Below are positions 49,045 through 57,900 of a stretch of 64,000 nt of DNA, in pieces (the stretch's first letter is position 1; every line of letters begins with the position of its first letter). The stretch comes from Epinephelus fuscoguttatus (lineage: Eukaryota; Chordata; Actinopteri; Perciformes; Serranidae), in NCBI RefSeq assembly GCF_011397635.1, contig NC_064770.1, positions 8,580,826 through 8,644,825 of the forward strand. Direction: 5' to 3'. The notes beneath the pieces are model-generated. The model had not been told where the DNA came from, did no database searches, and saw nothing but the letters and a program-made list of their open reading frames with translations. The position numbers and the translations under genes are program-made.

Positions 49045-52000
49045 AGAGAGAGAGAGAAGCAGTTAAAGCCAACACACACATACACAAACACACTAACACA
49101 CACTAACAATAAATCGTATTTCAAATTAATTTTTAAACCCATCAATCTCTATGATCCTTTCTTTACCAGGCAAAATAAGATTTTCCTGCTCCTTGTTGGT
49201 AATGGAGCATGTAAATCAAGTTGTGCTGTGACTGTGAGTTGTTTTTTTCCTTCCTGGTGTCGTGTATTACCATGAGTGGATCAAATGAAAAAAAGAAATG
49301 AAATAACTGTACTTTTTGCTCCACTTTATTTATTTGATAACTTAAGTTACTTACAGATTTCTATTATTAATACAAAATATAATCAGATGAAAAAAAGATG
49401 ATGTATTATTATTATGGATTAAACTGCCCAACAGTATATAAACTAATTAAACTGAGCTCCACACATGATAAAGACATTAATGCATCAATAATTATAACCC
49501 AGGAATATAATATTTATGATTCTGCAATGAGCCATTCCGCATCATGAGCACTTTTCCTTTTAGTACTGTAAGTACACTTTGATGCACGCTAGCCTGGCTA
49601 GCTCCTGCAGTTTTTGTGTTTGACATCTCTCTGACTGCACCTGTATGGGCAGAAGAATTTAAACCTTTGATAAGTCTGGTGACCCGAGTAGGTGAGCAGA
49701 GATCTAACTATGTGTGGATCTGCATGGCCTTCAACACGACAGTGAGGCTCCTTTATTTAAATAAAATAACAGGAACATATATTTAGGTTACCTCCGTTAA
49801 CAGACGAGCGAGATGAGTCGGCCAGTGCCTGTGGGTGGGAGACGGAGTGCGGGAGGACGTGATTGGTGCAGGGAGGGCTGCCGGCAGCTGGCGGGCTGCT
49901 CTGTGATTGGTGAGGAGAGTAGGCTGTTCTGATGGTCAGTGGGTTACTCCTATCAGAGGGCAGTTTGGGAGATGACGAGCCAGGCGGTGGGTGTCTGGAG
50001 GAGGTAGGTGGAACAGTTCGACCGGAGGTGCCAGCCCTGCCAGACAGACCGATCTCTCGAGCCCGCTGCGGGAGAGGAATGTATTTACCTTCCCTGGAAA
50101 ACCAGATGGAGGAAAAAAGGCAGTGAGAGGAATTCTGGGAGGTTGATGGAATAAAGTTCTGTTTTTAATCACAGAGAAATTTATGTACATCTGGTGCACG
50201 GCCAGCAGAGCAAGTTTCAGAGTGAACACAGACAGGAACATAATTTTAGACTTTTTCTGAATGGTGCCATGAACTCAGTTCTCTGGATATATTTAAATGT
50301 TTTTCTTCCACATAAAAATCTTTGTTTTATTTTAACTTTTGTTTAAGTTGCAATTAGACAATCTAAAAAAATAATTCTTGTATGAATAAGACTTATTCTG
50401 TACTATCAAATAACTGTAGGCCTCAGGTCGTGTTAATTCGCTTTAAAATTATATTTAATCTGTAATGATCTGTACAATTTCCCAAGTGTAACCTACTCTG
50501 CCTTGTACTTCACTGGTGTGCTGTCATAAAATCCACTGTCACTCTGATCTTTTGGCGTCCTGTTGCCCTTAGTAAACGAAAGTGTTGTTCTCTTTGTTGA
50601 CGGAAAATGTGTCGTGCTGATGCCAAAACACCTATAAAGTCATGTATGGAGTGATTTTAGATTGAACAATATGAAAGGAACACTTGCGGATGAGGAACCT
50701 GTTTGCTGACTTTATAAAATGCTTTATGCTAACATGATAACGAGGCACTGCAAATGGACAGAAACAGATTAATTCTACAAAAAAAACTTAGGGTATATAT
50801 ATTATGGTACGTTGGCTACAAGTCAGTTTAAACAATTTTATGTGAGTTATTTTAACTTAAGCATATTTGAATAAAGTGACAGCCCTAATATTTAGAAAAC
50901 CACATAATCAACTCTTGTTCTGTGGGACGATTCTTTATTACTGCTCTATATCTGTGTTCTTGTACCAGCCCCTTTTTCTAACTGAGGAAACACACAGGTT
51001 ATCTAACAGCACGTTATTAATGCTAACCTTATAAATCACAAGTTTGGTAAAGAAAACAAATTTAAGTCAGTCAATAACTCCTGCTCCCCTTCCTCTTAAG
51101 ACTTTTGGCACAGATTTCTCCAAAGTTTATCTCTCACAGACAAAATCAGTGTATGTTCTTCTTGCCTGCCAGTGGACGTGAACCCGGGGCTCGCCCTGTC
51201 CTCCCTCTCTCGAGCCACTGAGCTGTATTTTTCTTCCTCGCTCCGGCCCTCGTCGTTCTCTAAAGACACCCGCCGGCGGTACTGCAGGCTGCCCTCAATC
51301 TCATTGGCTAAGCGGGCTGCTCGTGCTTCCCGCTGTCGGAAAACGTCTGAGTTCCCCTTCTCCAAAGGCATGCTGGGAGACCATACAAGACACAAAAAAT
51401 AAGTCCTAGAAGTAAATGAGACCCTATACTCATTAGGAAAATGTCTACTGAGGTAATAAATCAAGTGAGAAGTGGGGTCATTTGGCAAACTATGAAAATA
51501 ATGAAATAATAAACCCAGGAGGAAAAGTCGGGTTTAGTTTGTAATAGTGTCGAGGGATGAATTCTCTTTGCGAGTTACTCTAGATAAAGTCACTTTGCAT
51601 AAAAGCATTAAACTGTGAAACTTTGACTCACGTGTACATGGAGAGGCTGGAGTCATAGGTAGACTTCACGCCATACGTCTCCTCATTAAACTTAAACATC
51701 TCGTTGGCGTCCCAGCCGTTTGACTAAGAAAGGAAGCACACAATGAAAACATGGAAGGTGCCCTCTCTCTGCAGTCATCTTTATACTGGACACAGTGGAG
51801 AAAGGCACAGTTTCAAAACACTGATCCTACTGCAACACACATTATTCTGCCATCAGCAGGCAGAATGCTTGTAAGACTTTCAACATGTTTTCACCAAAAT
51901 TAGAGCATATATGCAGGTTTTTAGACTTGGGAAGACCTGCTAAAAATCAGTGATATGTCAATAGACCAGAGCTGAATCAGTTACTTATTCCATCTCTCTC

Positions 52001-55000
52001 TCAAATTTGGAGCAGACCAATTTAGAAATGATGTTTGAGCTCTGCTTGGACGGAGACAAACGGACTTTGTGGCAGAACATCATTGCATTGTGCCTGAAAA
52101 TGGGCGAAAATTTGCACGTCCACCAGGGTGTCATTTTTCCATCCCTGCCAATCAGAGCAAATCTAGCTGAAGCTGATAAACACCTGTTACAATTGTAGAG
52201 TCATTTGTCCCAGGAGTGAATGCCGATTGTAACCTTTCCCACTAGAGAGGAAATAGTGAAATACTGGAAAACAGTTGTTGGTACTATATCTTTTTTTTTT
52301 TTACAGTTTTAATTTTATACTTGTTTTTAAGATCTATACACACTGTGCGTGCTTTCAGAATCTGTGTTGTGCGATTGTTTCTAATCAGTGTATTGTCTTG
52401 TCTTGTATGTGGAGCCACGTCGAAGAAGATTTTCTGTTACGACAGACAATAAAGTTTTCTGAATCTCAATCTTCTGAATGTGAATCTGAGACTGTTGGAC
52501 TGAAGGTACCTCATCAAGCAAAATTGTGTGTGCTCGGCATATATCCAGTGAACTTTGCTACTTGTTCACAACAGACAATTCTGATTGACTTTGGACTCCT
52601 GCAGGCCAGGAGAATGATAGCTCTATCTTGGAGAAAAATGGACCTTCGAGAAGCATGTGGGTGAGGGAGATGGCATTTTGTGTCGTATTGGAAAGACTGA
52701 CTTATATAACTAGAGGAAGGGCAGGAGAATTTGAAAAACTATGGAAACCTTTATTGGAATTTCTTATAGACTTGCGCCGATTTATCGGCAGTGCTCGGAA
52801 TCAGGCCGGTTTCACGTGATCAGCCATGACCTCCGACCAGCCGGTCAGTCTAAAATATGCTGATTTAAAATGCTGGTCAAATTCTCACCGCGCCACATGA
52901 TTGACATCGCGTAATATCCGCAGCGCACACACACGCACAAGTGCAGCTCAGGCTTGAGCGATATGAGGAAGGAGGCCTCAGGGACACACTGGTGTGGGTA
53001 GAACAACTATGGAGTAAATGATTCCGGCCAGAGAATCAGGGTCGAGAGGATACTTTAATTTTCAATGCAGGAGGTTCACAAGTGTAGCGTGTGTGTGTGT
53101 GGTTCTGAAATAAACAAAAGGAAAAATAGCTTTACACTCAAGTCTTACAAATATGCATATACAATCTGTAAACATGGGCGGCTTCTCACCTTAATCATTC
53201 ATGCACACACATCAAAAGAGAGAAGGAGAAAATTGTTAATTGTCCGTGTTAAACTTAACGGAGCGGAGCGGAGTGCTTGAAACAGACGAGGCGCGTGTCC
53301 GCGCACTTACTGACCGGAGCATTCTCACAGGAGCGGCAGCCTGTACAAATGTAGGTAGGTAGGTACGTAGGTAGGTACTTTATTACTCCCTCGGGGAATG
53401 TGTACCAAATATGAATGTTACATGGCAGCCTGTTCAAATGTGTTGTTAAAATAAGAATGTCCATAACAGTGCATTTTGTAGATGTAAAGCCCTGTGTGAA
53501 TTTTATGTTTTTTTCCCTGTTAAAATGTTCTGATTAAGGAAAGCTAGAAAATACTGCAATATCTTGTGTACTGTAAAGTGGTTTGAAAAAAATTGGAATC
53601 GGCCGTCCAAACACTCTTAAAATCGGAAATCGGTATCGGCCCAAAAAATTGTAATCGGTGCAAGTCTAATTTCTTAGATATCGGGGAACACAATCACTAT
53701 GAAATAGCTGTGTGTAGAGTGTATTTATGGTGTTATCATCTTTCATTTTGTCCTTTTTTTTCAAATCTGATGTTTTGTTTCATTTTGTTTGTTGTAACTT
53801 ATTTATTTATTTTTCTTTTTTTAAATATGTGCGTTATTGTGAATGTTTGCTTTGTCGTCTGTATGTGTGAAATTTGTGGAAAAAAAAAAAAAAAAACAAA
53901 GAAAAGAGAAAATAGTGGGGGGGGTTTGTGCAGTGGAAAGGGGCTAAAGTCAGACTTCCTTTCACGGTAATATGTATGTGTCTTCGTGTGTGTGTGTGTG
54001 TTTTTTGTGCATGTCCTTACTGTGTCTGCCTCAAGCTCGAAGTTCTCTCCATTCCCGTTTCCGTCCCACCTCTGTAGGACCTTCTCCCGGTGTTCCCCGT
54101 TTACCCGCGACGAGCTGATGGCCGTGTCAGTGAACGTGTCTGAAAGCACACACACAGAAACATATATACACACATGGGTCAACAATAAATAAAACTAACT
54201 CTCAAAGAGACTGTTACACTGCCACTTCCAATAAACTACACAGAAACATCTGTACAGCTTCAGTGCACACAGTTGTTGTTGGCTCTTTCATAAGGAGTGT
54301 GATGGAGGTGTAATCTGATGAAACTACAGGTAATAATACATTCAGTACAAAACATGATATTGCTTCACAATCATTCATGGGTAATTTGACTTTAGGGAAA
54401 ACATAAAAAGCCAGGACAGATCTCTCAAAATATTTTTTATACCTAAAGATGGCTAATGTTTTCATTTTTAAATTGTACAACAAATCATCAGCAGTCAGTG
54501 AAAGCAGTCTCAGTTTCCCTTCAAAGGAAAAGTTCAACTTTGTTTTTCTTTTTTTACAAGAGTGAGATCAAAAGATAGTTCTTAAACCTCATGTGGACTG
54601 ACAGAAGTACTGGACGCATGGATATACTTTCATTCATTAGAAAAAGAAAACAACAAAGAAATGGTTTCAGCATGTACCTCCTCCTTAAACCACAAACTGT
54701 TTTTTTTTCCCTGTTATGTACAGACTAGAAAAAATAGATACAAAGTGTAAATTGGTGATCTTTGGAGGTTATTCTGCCTTTTTTAACTTTTCAATATCAA
54801 CTTTACTTCCACACCATAAAGATCAACAACCCCTATATGTGTCTGTTTACCTCTGACAGCAAAGTTTAAGTCGACATCGCGGCAGGTCATGGTCACAAGG
54901 TCGTTGGGGCTGAAGATCATGGTATCAGTGATTTCTTCAATCTTGGGTAGAAAGGACTGGGTTCCTCCTCCTCCTTCCTCACCTCCCCCTCCTCCTCCTC

Positions 55001-57046
55001 CTCCATCGCTCTGTTTATGAACAGCATCCACAGCCAGCTCACACTGATCATAGACAGAAGAGTGCACACAGATATATCAGTTATTGCAGCAGCTCTGAGC
55101 ACTTGTGTCATTTCTGTAAAAGATTCCGAGAAAATCGGTGCAGTTTAACAAGACTTTTTACCTGAGAGCTTAAAGTCTTGAAGATTCCTTCATATGCTGC
55201 GCCGTTTTTCACTCTCACATCACAGGTGGAGCCCTGAAACCAGCAGTGAGGAAAGATTCAGTCTGTTTGTAGTTGGTGAGACTTAGGTGGTAAGACTTCA
55301 GACAGATAGACAAGTACACTACTCACCACGACTGCTGTGAGGAAATGAAGCATTCTGGCATTGTTGTAGACGCCTTCAAATACCTGCAGGAACAGGTGAT
55401 ATGTGAGCATGTTGTGTAGTGGAGAAGAAACTGCAGCAACAAACTGCTACAACAGAATTCTGTAGCATCCATAGCATTGTTTAATGGAATAATATAAACT
55501 TTTTTAGGCCAATATTGATGACAATATTTGAGAGTTTAAAACATCTTCTTTTTTTATGAAAGGGGCAAACACTTTTATATTCTTTCACTTAAGTGTTGAG
55601 TTGAAACAATTAGTTTGTTAATCAATTCGTCAGTTGACAGAAAAATTATTGGCAGCAATTTTGTTATATTATTATTTCACAAGTAATCTTTCAAAGGAAA
55701 AGAAAATCAAAATGTGCTAATATCCAGCCTCATACATTTTTAGTTTTCTTTTTTTTTCATTTATGAGAGCAAATACACTGTATTTGGGTTTTGAACTGTT
55801 GTTTGCACAAATCAAGAAATGTTCCAACCTTTTATAGATAAATCAGTAATGACAACTGGTTGTTAGTTGTAGCCCCGATTTTGTTATCAACAAACTGTGA
55901 CCAAGATCTAGTGTTGGGGACACTTCACACTGTAAAAATAATCTTGTCAGCACACTCTGGTGGACAAACTTTGTAATTGAGACAGTTTCTGAACAATTCT
56001 TGTAATTTGTCTTTTCAGCTGACATTTAAGTCAATACCAGTACATCTCATCTGTCACAAGCTAATATCAGTATCTGTCATCAGTAATTGATCAGGTGTTA
56101 ATGTACACATAAGTCTAAGTTAGAGATTATGTAACAAATGTGTTTTGTCTGTTTTTTAGGATACAGGACAGGTTTTTTTTTTTTTTTGTTTTTGTTTTTT
56201 TTAAATTTCAAACACTTTTGCACTCCCACAAGACTCTTTTAGACTTTATGATTTGTCACTTCTACCTGCTCTGTATACTACATGTCTGTCGGTTGTCTGT
56301 TGGTCTTCCTGAGGTTTATCACCATTAAAAAAGTATTTGAGATAATTAAAATTGGCTCAAACTTGATGAACTACGACAGTAAAATGCTATTTTCATATTA
56401 ATGCATAAGTATTAGCAGCACAGTATACATCTCTTTTGCTCATACATGTACTAAATTGTTATTTACATTGCAGATTATTCTTTCTGCAATTACTATCTAC
56501 CACAAATACCTAGTTTTATTTTATACAATTCTTATGTTACATTTTATACCTTAAGTTTAACTTTTGCACTATTGGTCTTAGAATTTCATTTTTACTTGCA
56601 TTTTGTTTTTACATATTTAATGAGCACGACTTTTCCTTGCAATTACGTTTTACACTTGTGTATTGCCACTCAGTTTAAGTAAAGGAATTGAATACTTCTT
56701 CCATCACTGATCGCTGTCATTAATTTAGGGCGTGATGGCAGTTTTAGAAGCCATCTTTTTGTTTACATTTGATGCGCGGACTGTGCCTATTAGGACACTT
56801 CAGCAGACTGGGTTTTCATTGTTAGTCATGAGAACAGCTAAAGAACTGGGTGTTTACAGGACGATCTGCAGCTTATTATTCTCCCTGACCACAAAAATCA
56901 CTCTCACTTTTCACATGGATCCTTGGAAAACATGACAACACCTAGCTGTGATAAATGATTAATCAAGTTTATATTCTGAATAAATACACTGAGCTGTCAC
57001 CACTTACTAAGCTGCTTACAGGAGTTGACTGTGATGGAGGCTTCAT
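35573..57046 (-). CDS. atxn2l: Ataxin-2-like protein (RNA-binding, stress granules)
   Basis: Twenty-two coding exons on the minus strand, 5' to 3': 57046-57020, 55383-55327, 55233-55162, 55043-54851, 54139-54021, 51723-51632, 51372-51166, 50093-49792, 48973-48890, 48735-48583, 45643-45575, 45398-45334, 44693-44374, 43625-43556, 43312-43151, 43002-42939, 42126-41960, 40095-39963, 37852-37740, 37360-37178, 36400-36238 and 35631-35573. Phases agree throughout, giving 957 residues. Domains: Lsm fold at about 10-116 (VFEGVYNNARMLHFLTAVV; GSTCDVRVKNG), LsmAD at about 117-187 (NGEHREKVLQRWDG; SNGWDANEMFKFNEETYGVK), PAM2 at 592-603 (STLNPNAKEFLP) for the PABP MLLE domain, then a Pro/Gln/His-rich tail ending TQQLSFHPSAN. 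Family role: cytoplasmic mRNA regulation and stress-granule and P-body assembly. Odd points: a GC-AG intron after 51166, a glycine run in the Lsm fold, and a short N-terminus. Confidence 0.95.
37469..37494. repeat. (ATT)n microsatellite in an atxn2l intron
   Basis: About nine uninterrupted ATT units between the exons ending at 37740 and starting at 37360 (minus-strand order). Confidence 0.8.
38100..38280 (+). mobile_element. LINE reverse transcriptase fragment
   Basis: Plus-strand sequence reads GIPQGSIHGPFLF and then LYADDTVLL, the two best-known reverse transcriptase blocks (GVPQGS-LGP-LF and YADD). The spacing is far too short for an intact RT, so this is an internally deleted, dead fragment in antisense orientation inside an atxn2l intron. 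Confidence 0.7.
38830..39219. mobile_element. MITE with about 25-bp terminal inverted repeats
   Basis: TTAAAGGTAGGATCTGGAGG at the left end is matched, inverted with one mismatch, by CCTCCAGACCCTACCTTTAA at the right, enclosing 390 bp without coding frames. The interior is GC-richer (GAGCTCGGACCGCTTCTGG). Superfamily cannot be fixed because the target duplication is ambiguous. Confidence 0.7.
40344..41559. mobile_element. Non-autonomous hAT element with exact 8-bp target duplication
   Basis: TAGGGCTGGGCGATA at the left and TATCGCCCAGCCCTA at the right are exact inverted repeats of 15 bp. The octamer ACTTTAAG flanks both sides (40336-40343 and 41560-41567). Length 1,216 bp. Inside are a TG repeat (40739-40771), a CA repeat (41262-41300) and no transposase frame. 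It sits in the atxn2l intron between exons 42126-41960 and 40095-39963. Confidence 0.9.
43577..43612 (-). other. atxn2l: PAM2 motif of atxn2l (PABP-binding)
   Basis: Encodes STLNPNAKEFLP, a full match to the PAM2 pattern xxLNxxAxEFxP that docks into the MLLE domain of poly(A)-binding protein. It lies in the 70-bp exon 43556-43625. The motif is the best single proof of the ataxin-2 family assignment. Confidence 0.93.
45763..47389 (-). mobile_element. Tc1/mariner element, copy B (in an atxn2l intron)
   Basis: The same family and length (1,627 bp) as copy A, in opposite orientation in the window. The terminus CAGTACAGGCC is inverted at both ends, with TA at 45761-45762 and 47390-47391. Long inverted repeats of about 270 bp. 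The transposase frame is intact. It lies in the intron between atxn2l exons 48735-48583 and 45643-45575, sense to atxn2l. Confidence 0.95.
45924..46976 (-). CDS. Tc1/mariner transposase, intact frame, DD38Q
   Basis: 350 residues from MARTNQLTKEKR. The paired helix-turn-helix DNA-binding region spans about 1-110, with QSVRKIAKTLNVSPSGV as the first recognition unit and KGRPR (59-63) as an AT-hook-like NLS segment. The catalytic DDE domain follows: D157 (WSDESKF), D247 (QQDNDPKH), and Q286 in NPIQMVW where the third acid is expected. D247 and position 286 are separated by 38 residues, the spacing of the DD38E branch rather than DD34E Tc1. An in-frame extension of 33 codons upstream is probably not used. 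Glutamine in place of glutamate would be expected to abolish catalysis if this is truly the active position. Whole frame open, no stops. Confidence 0.9.
   Translation of the reverse strand: MARTNQLTKEKRMAIITLRNEGQSVRKIAKTLNVSPSGVAKTIKRYKETGTHEDRPRKGRPRVTSASEDKFIRVTSLRNRKLTAAQIRDQMNATQSSSSRPISRTTVKRRLRESGLHGQIAARKPLLRRGNKQKRFVWAKKHKEWTLDQWKSVFWSDESKFEIFGSNRRVFVRRRKGERMDSTCLVPTVKHGGGGVMVWGCFAGDTVGDLFKIEGTLNQHGYHSILQRHAIPSGLRLVGRSFIFQQDNDPKHTSRLCKGYLTKKERDGVLRQMTWPPQSPDLNPIQMVWGELDRRVKAKGPTSAKHLWELLQDCWKTISGDYLLKLMERMPRVCKAVIRAKGGYFEETRI
48812..48880. repeat. (TG)n microsatellite 8 bp past an atxn2l donor
   Basis: About 34 TG units. On the atxn2l strand it is a CA repeat beginning a few bases after the donor of the 84-bp exon 48890-48973. 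Confidence 0.95.
48975..49057. repeat. (GA)n microsatellite that forms an atxn2l polypyrimidine tract
   Basis: About 80 bp of nearly pure GA (plus strand), hence CT on the atxn2l strand. It runs directly into the acceptor of exon 48890-48973 and serves as its pyrimidine tract. Confidence 0.95.
51990..53897 (+). mobile_element. 5'-truncated L1-like retrotransposon, interrupted by a hAT element
   Basis: The plus strand encodes the end of an L1-type ORF2: FGLLQARRMIALSWRKMD, then WVREMAFCVVLERLTYITRG and EKLWKPLLEFL (about 52580-52765). The sequence continues after the nested hAT at 53669 and ends in an A-run at 53879-53897. Frames are broken upstream. Antisense in the atxn2l intron 54020-51724. 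The left boundary is approximate. Confidence 0.65.
52767..53668. mobile_element. Non-autonomous hAT element nested in the L1 remnant
   Basis: Ends are TAGACTTGCGCCGATT and AATCGGTGCAAGTCTA (inverted, one mismatch). The 8-bp duplication ATTTCTTA is exact at 52759-52766 and 53669-53676. Length 902 bp. No transposase. Contains ATCGG-rich subterminal motifs at the right end (about 53595-53660) and a GTAG microsatellite (about 53350-53380). Confidence 0.9.
54966..55004 (-). repeat. atxn2l: Coding GGA/GAG trinucleotide run in the atxn2l Lsm domain
   Basis: Encodes G66-G72, E73-E74 and G75-G78 between KQSD and TQSF. It lies in the loop of the Lsm fold where human ATXN2L has an unrelated polar segment. 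The DNA is a GGA-rich microsatellite, so its length may vary between individuals or species. Confidence 0.8.
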
Positions 57047-57900
57047 TGTGTTCCTGGTCCTGCAGATGGGGGACAAACAAATAAACATCAGCTAAAAGGT
57101 TTCAACTCCACTGCTCCCTCAGTGAGAACAATAAACACAAGCCTCAAACAGGCAGCACCACAGCCTTACTAGCTAACATGCGAGCTCCTCAAGCGTTGAC
57201 ACTGCATGATCTGGTGCAAATTAAATCAGCTATTATAATCTAAACTGTCTCTCTAAAAGATAAAGTACGGAAAGCTAAATGTTATTGTTGTACAGCATAG
57301 TAAAAATCCGCTAGCTAAGTCAGCTAACGTCGCTAGCTTAGCGTAGACGTCGACTTTTAGCAACAGAGACACAAACGAACCGCAAGAAACGATGTCGGCA
57401 TCACATTAGAAACTGACAGCTGAGCAAGTCTAAGTATTTAAGTTATACTTTTTAGTCATGTGCATCCCTGTTATTCCAGTCTCGTCGTTTCAGTGAAAAG
57501 TCACACGGTTTGACAGGCCAAAACACGATACACCGCTGAAAAACAACAAAACACGGCGACAGGTGCGTTTGATTTGGCAACACCCGGCAACTGCTGTACA
57601 TGTGATACGAGTCGGTTCTGGCAGACGGGCTGGTTCCAGGCGTTAGAAATCAACGAAAATATTAAAATGTACTTACAAATACTTAATTATGATTAAAAAT
57701 GGCCATTTTCCACGATGAAAGTACTGCCGCAATTGGAATCATGCCGCATATGAAGTGCAAGTCGAAAAATACCGGGCTTAACCGAGGTACTGTAACCAAC
57801 GTACCAATCGCAAACCCCGCCTACTGATTTAATCTTAAATCCGATTGGACAAAACTTCCTGTCAGTCATTTCTGATATTTTTCTCTCATTGGTTAAGTTT
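57020..57900 (-). promoter_or_regulatory. atxn2l: atxn2l promoter and 5' non-coding exon
   Basis: CpG-containing sequence. On the minus strand a consensus donor GTAAGT (57671-57676) closes a likely non-coding exon at 57677. The acceptor CTGCAG at 57060 opens the exon with the ATG (57044-57046). Joining the two gives no upstream in-frame ATG and an in-frame TGA further 5', supporting MKPPSQSTP as the N-terminus. Upstream ATGs, including one opening a seven-codon frame, are in other frames. TSS unresolved. Confidence 0.45.

Noticed and set aside
48454-49275. Open frames across the TG and GA microsatellites
   Set aside because: They are di- and hexanucleotide repeat translations. The real content is two atxn2l exons on the minus strand.
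53593-53970. 125-codon open frame on plus
   Set aside because: It runs from the hAT end through L1 3' sequence into the poly(A) run. Repeat-derived and without a domain.
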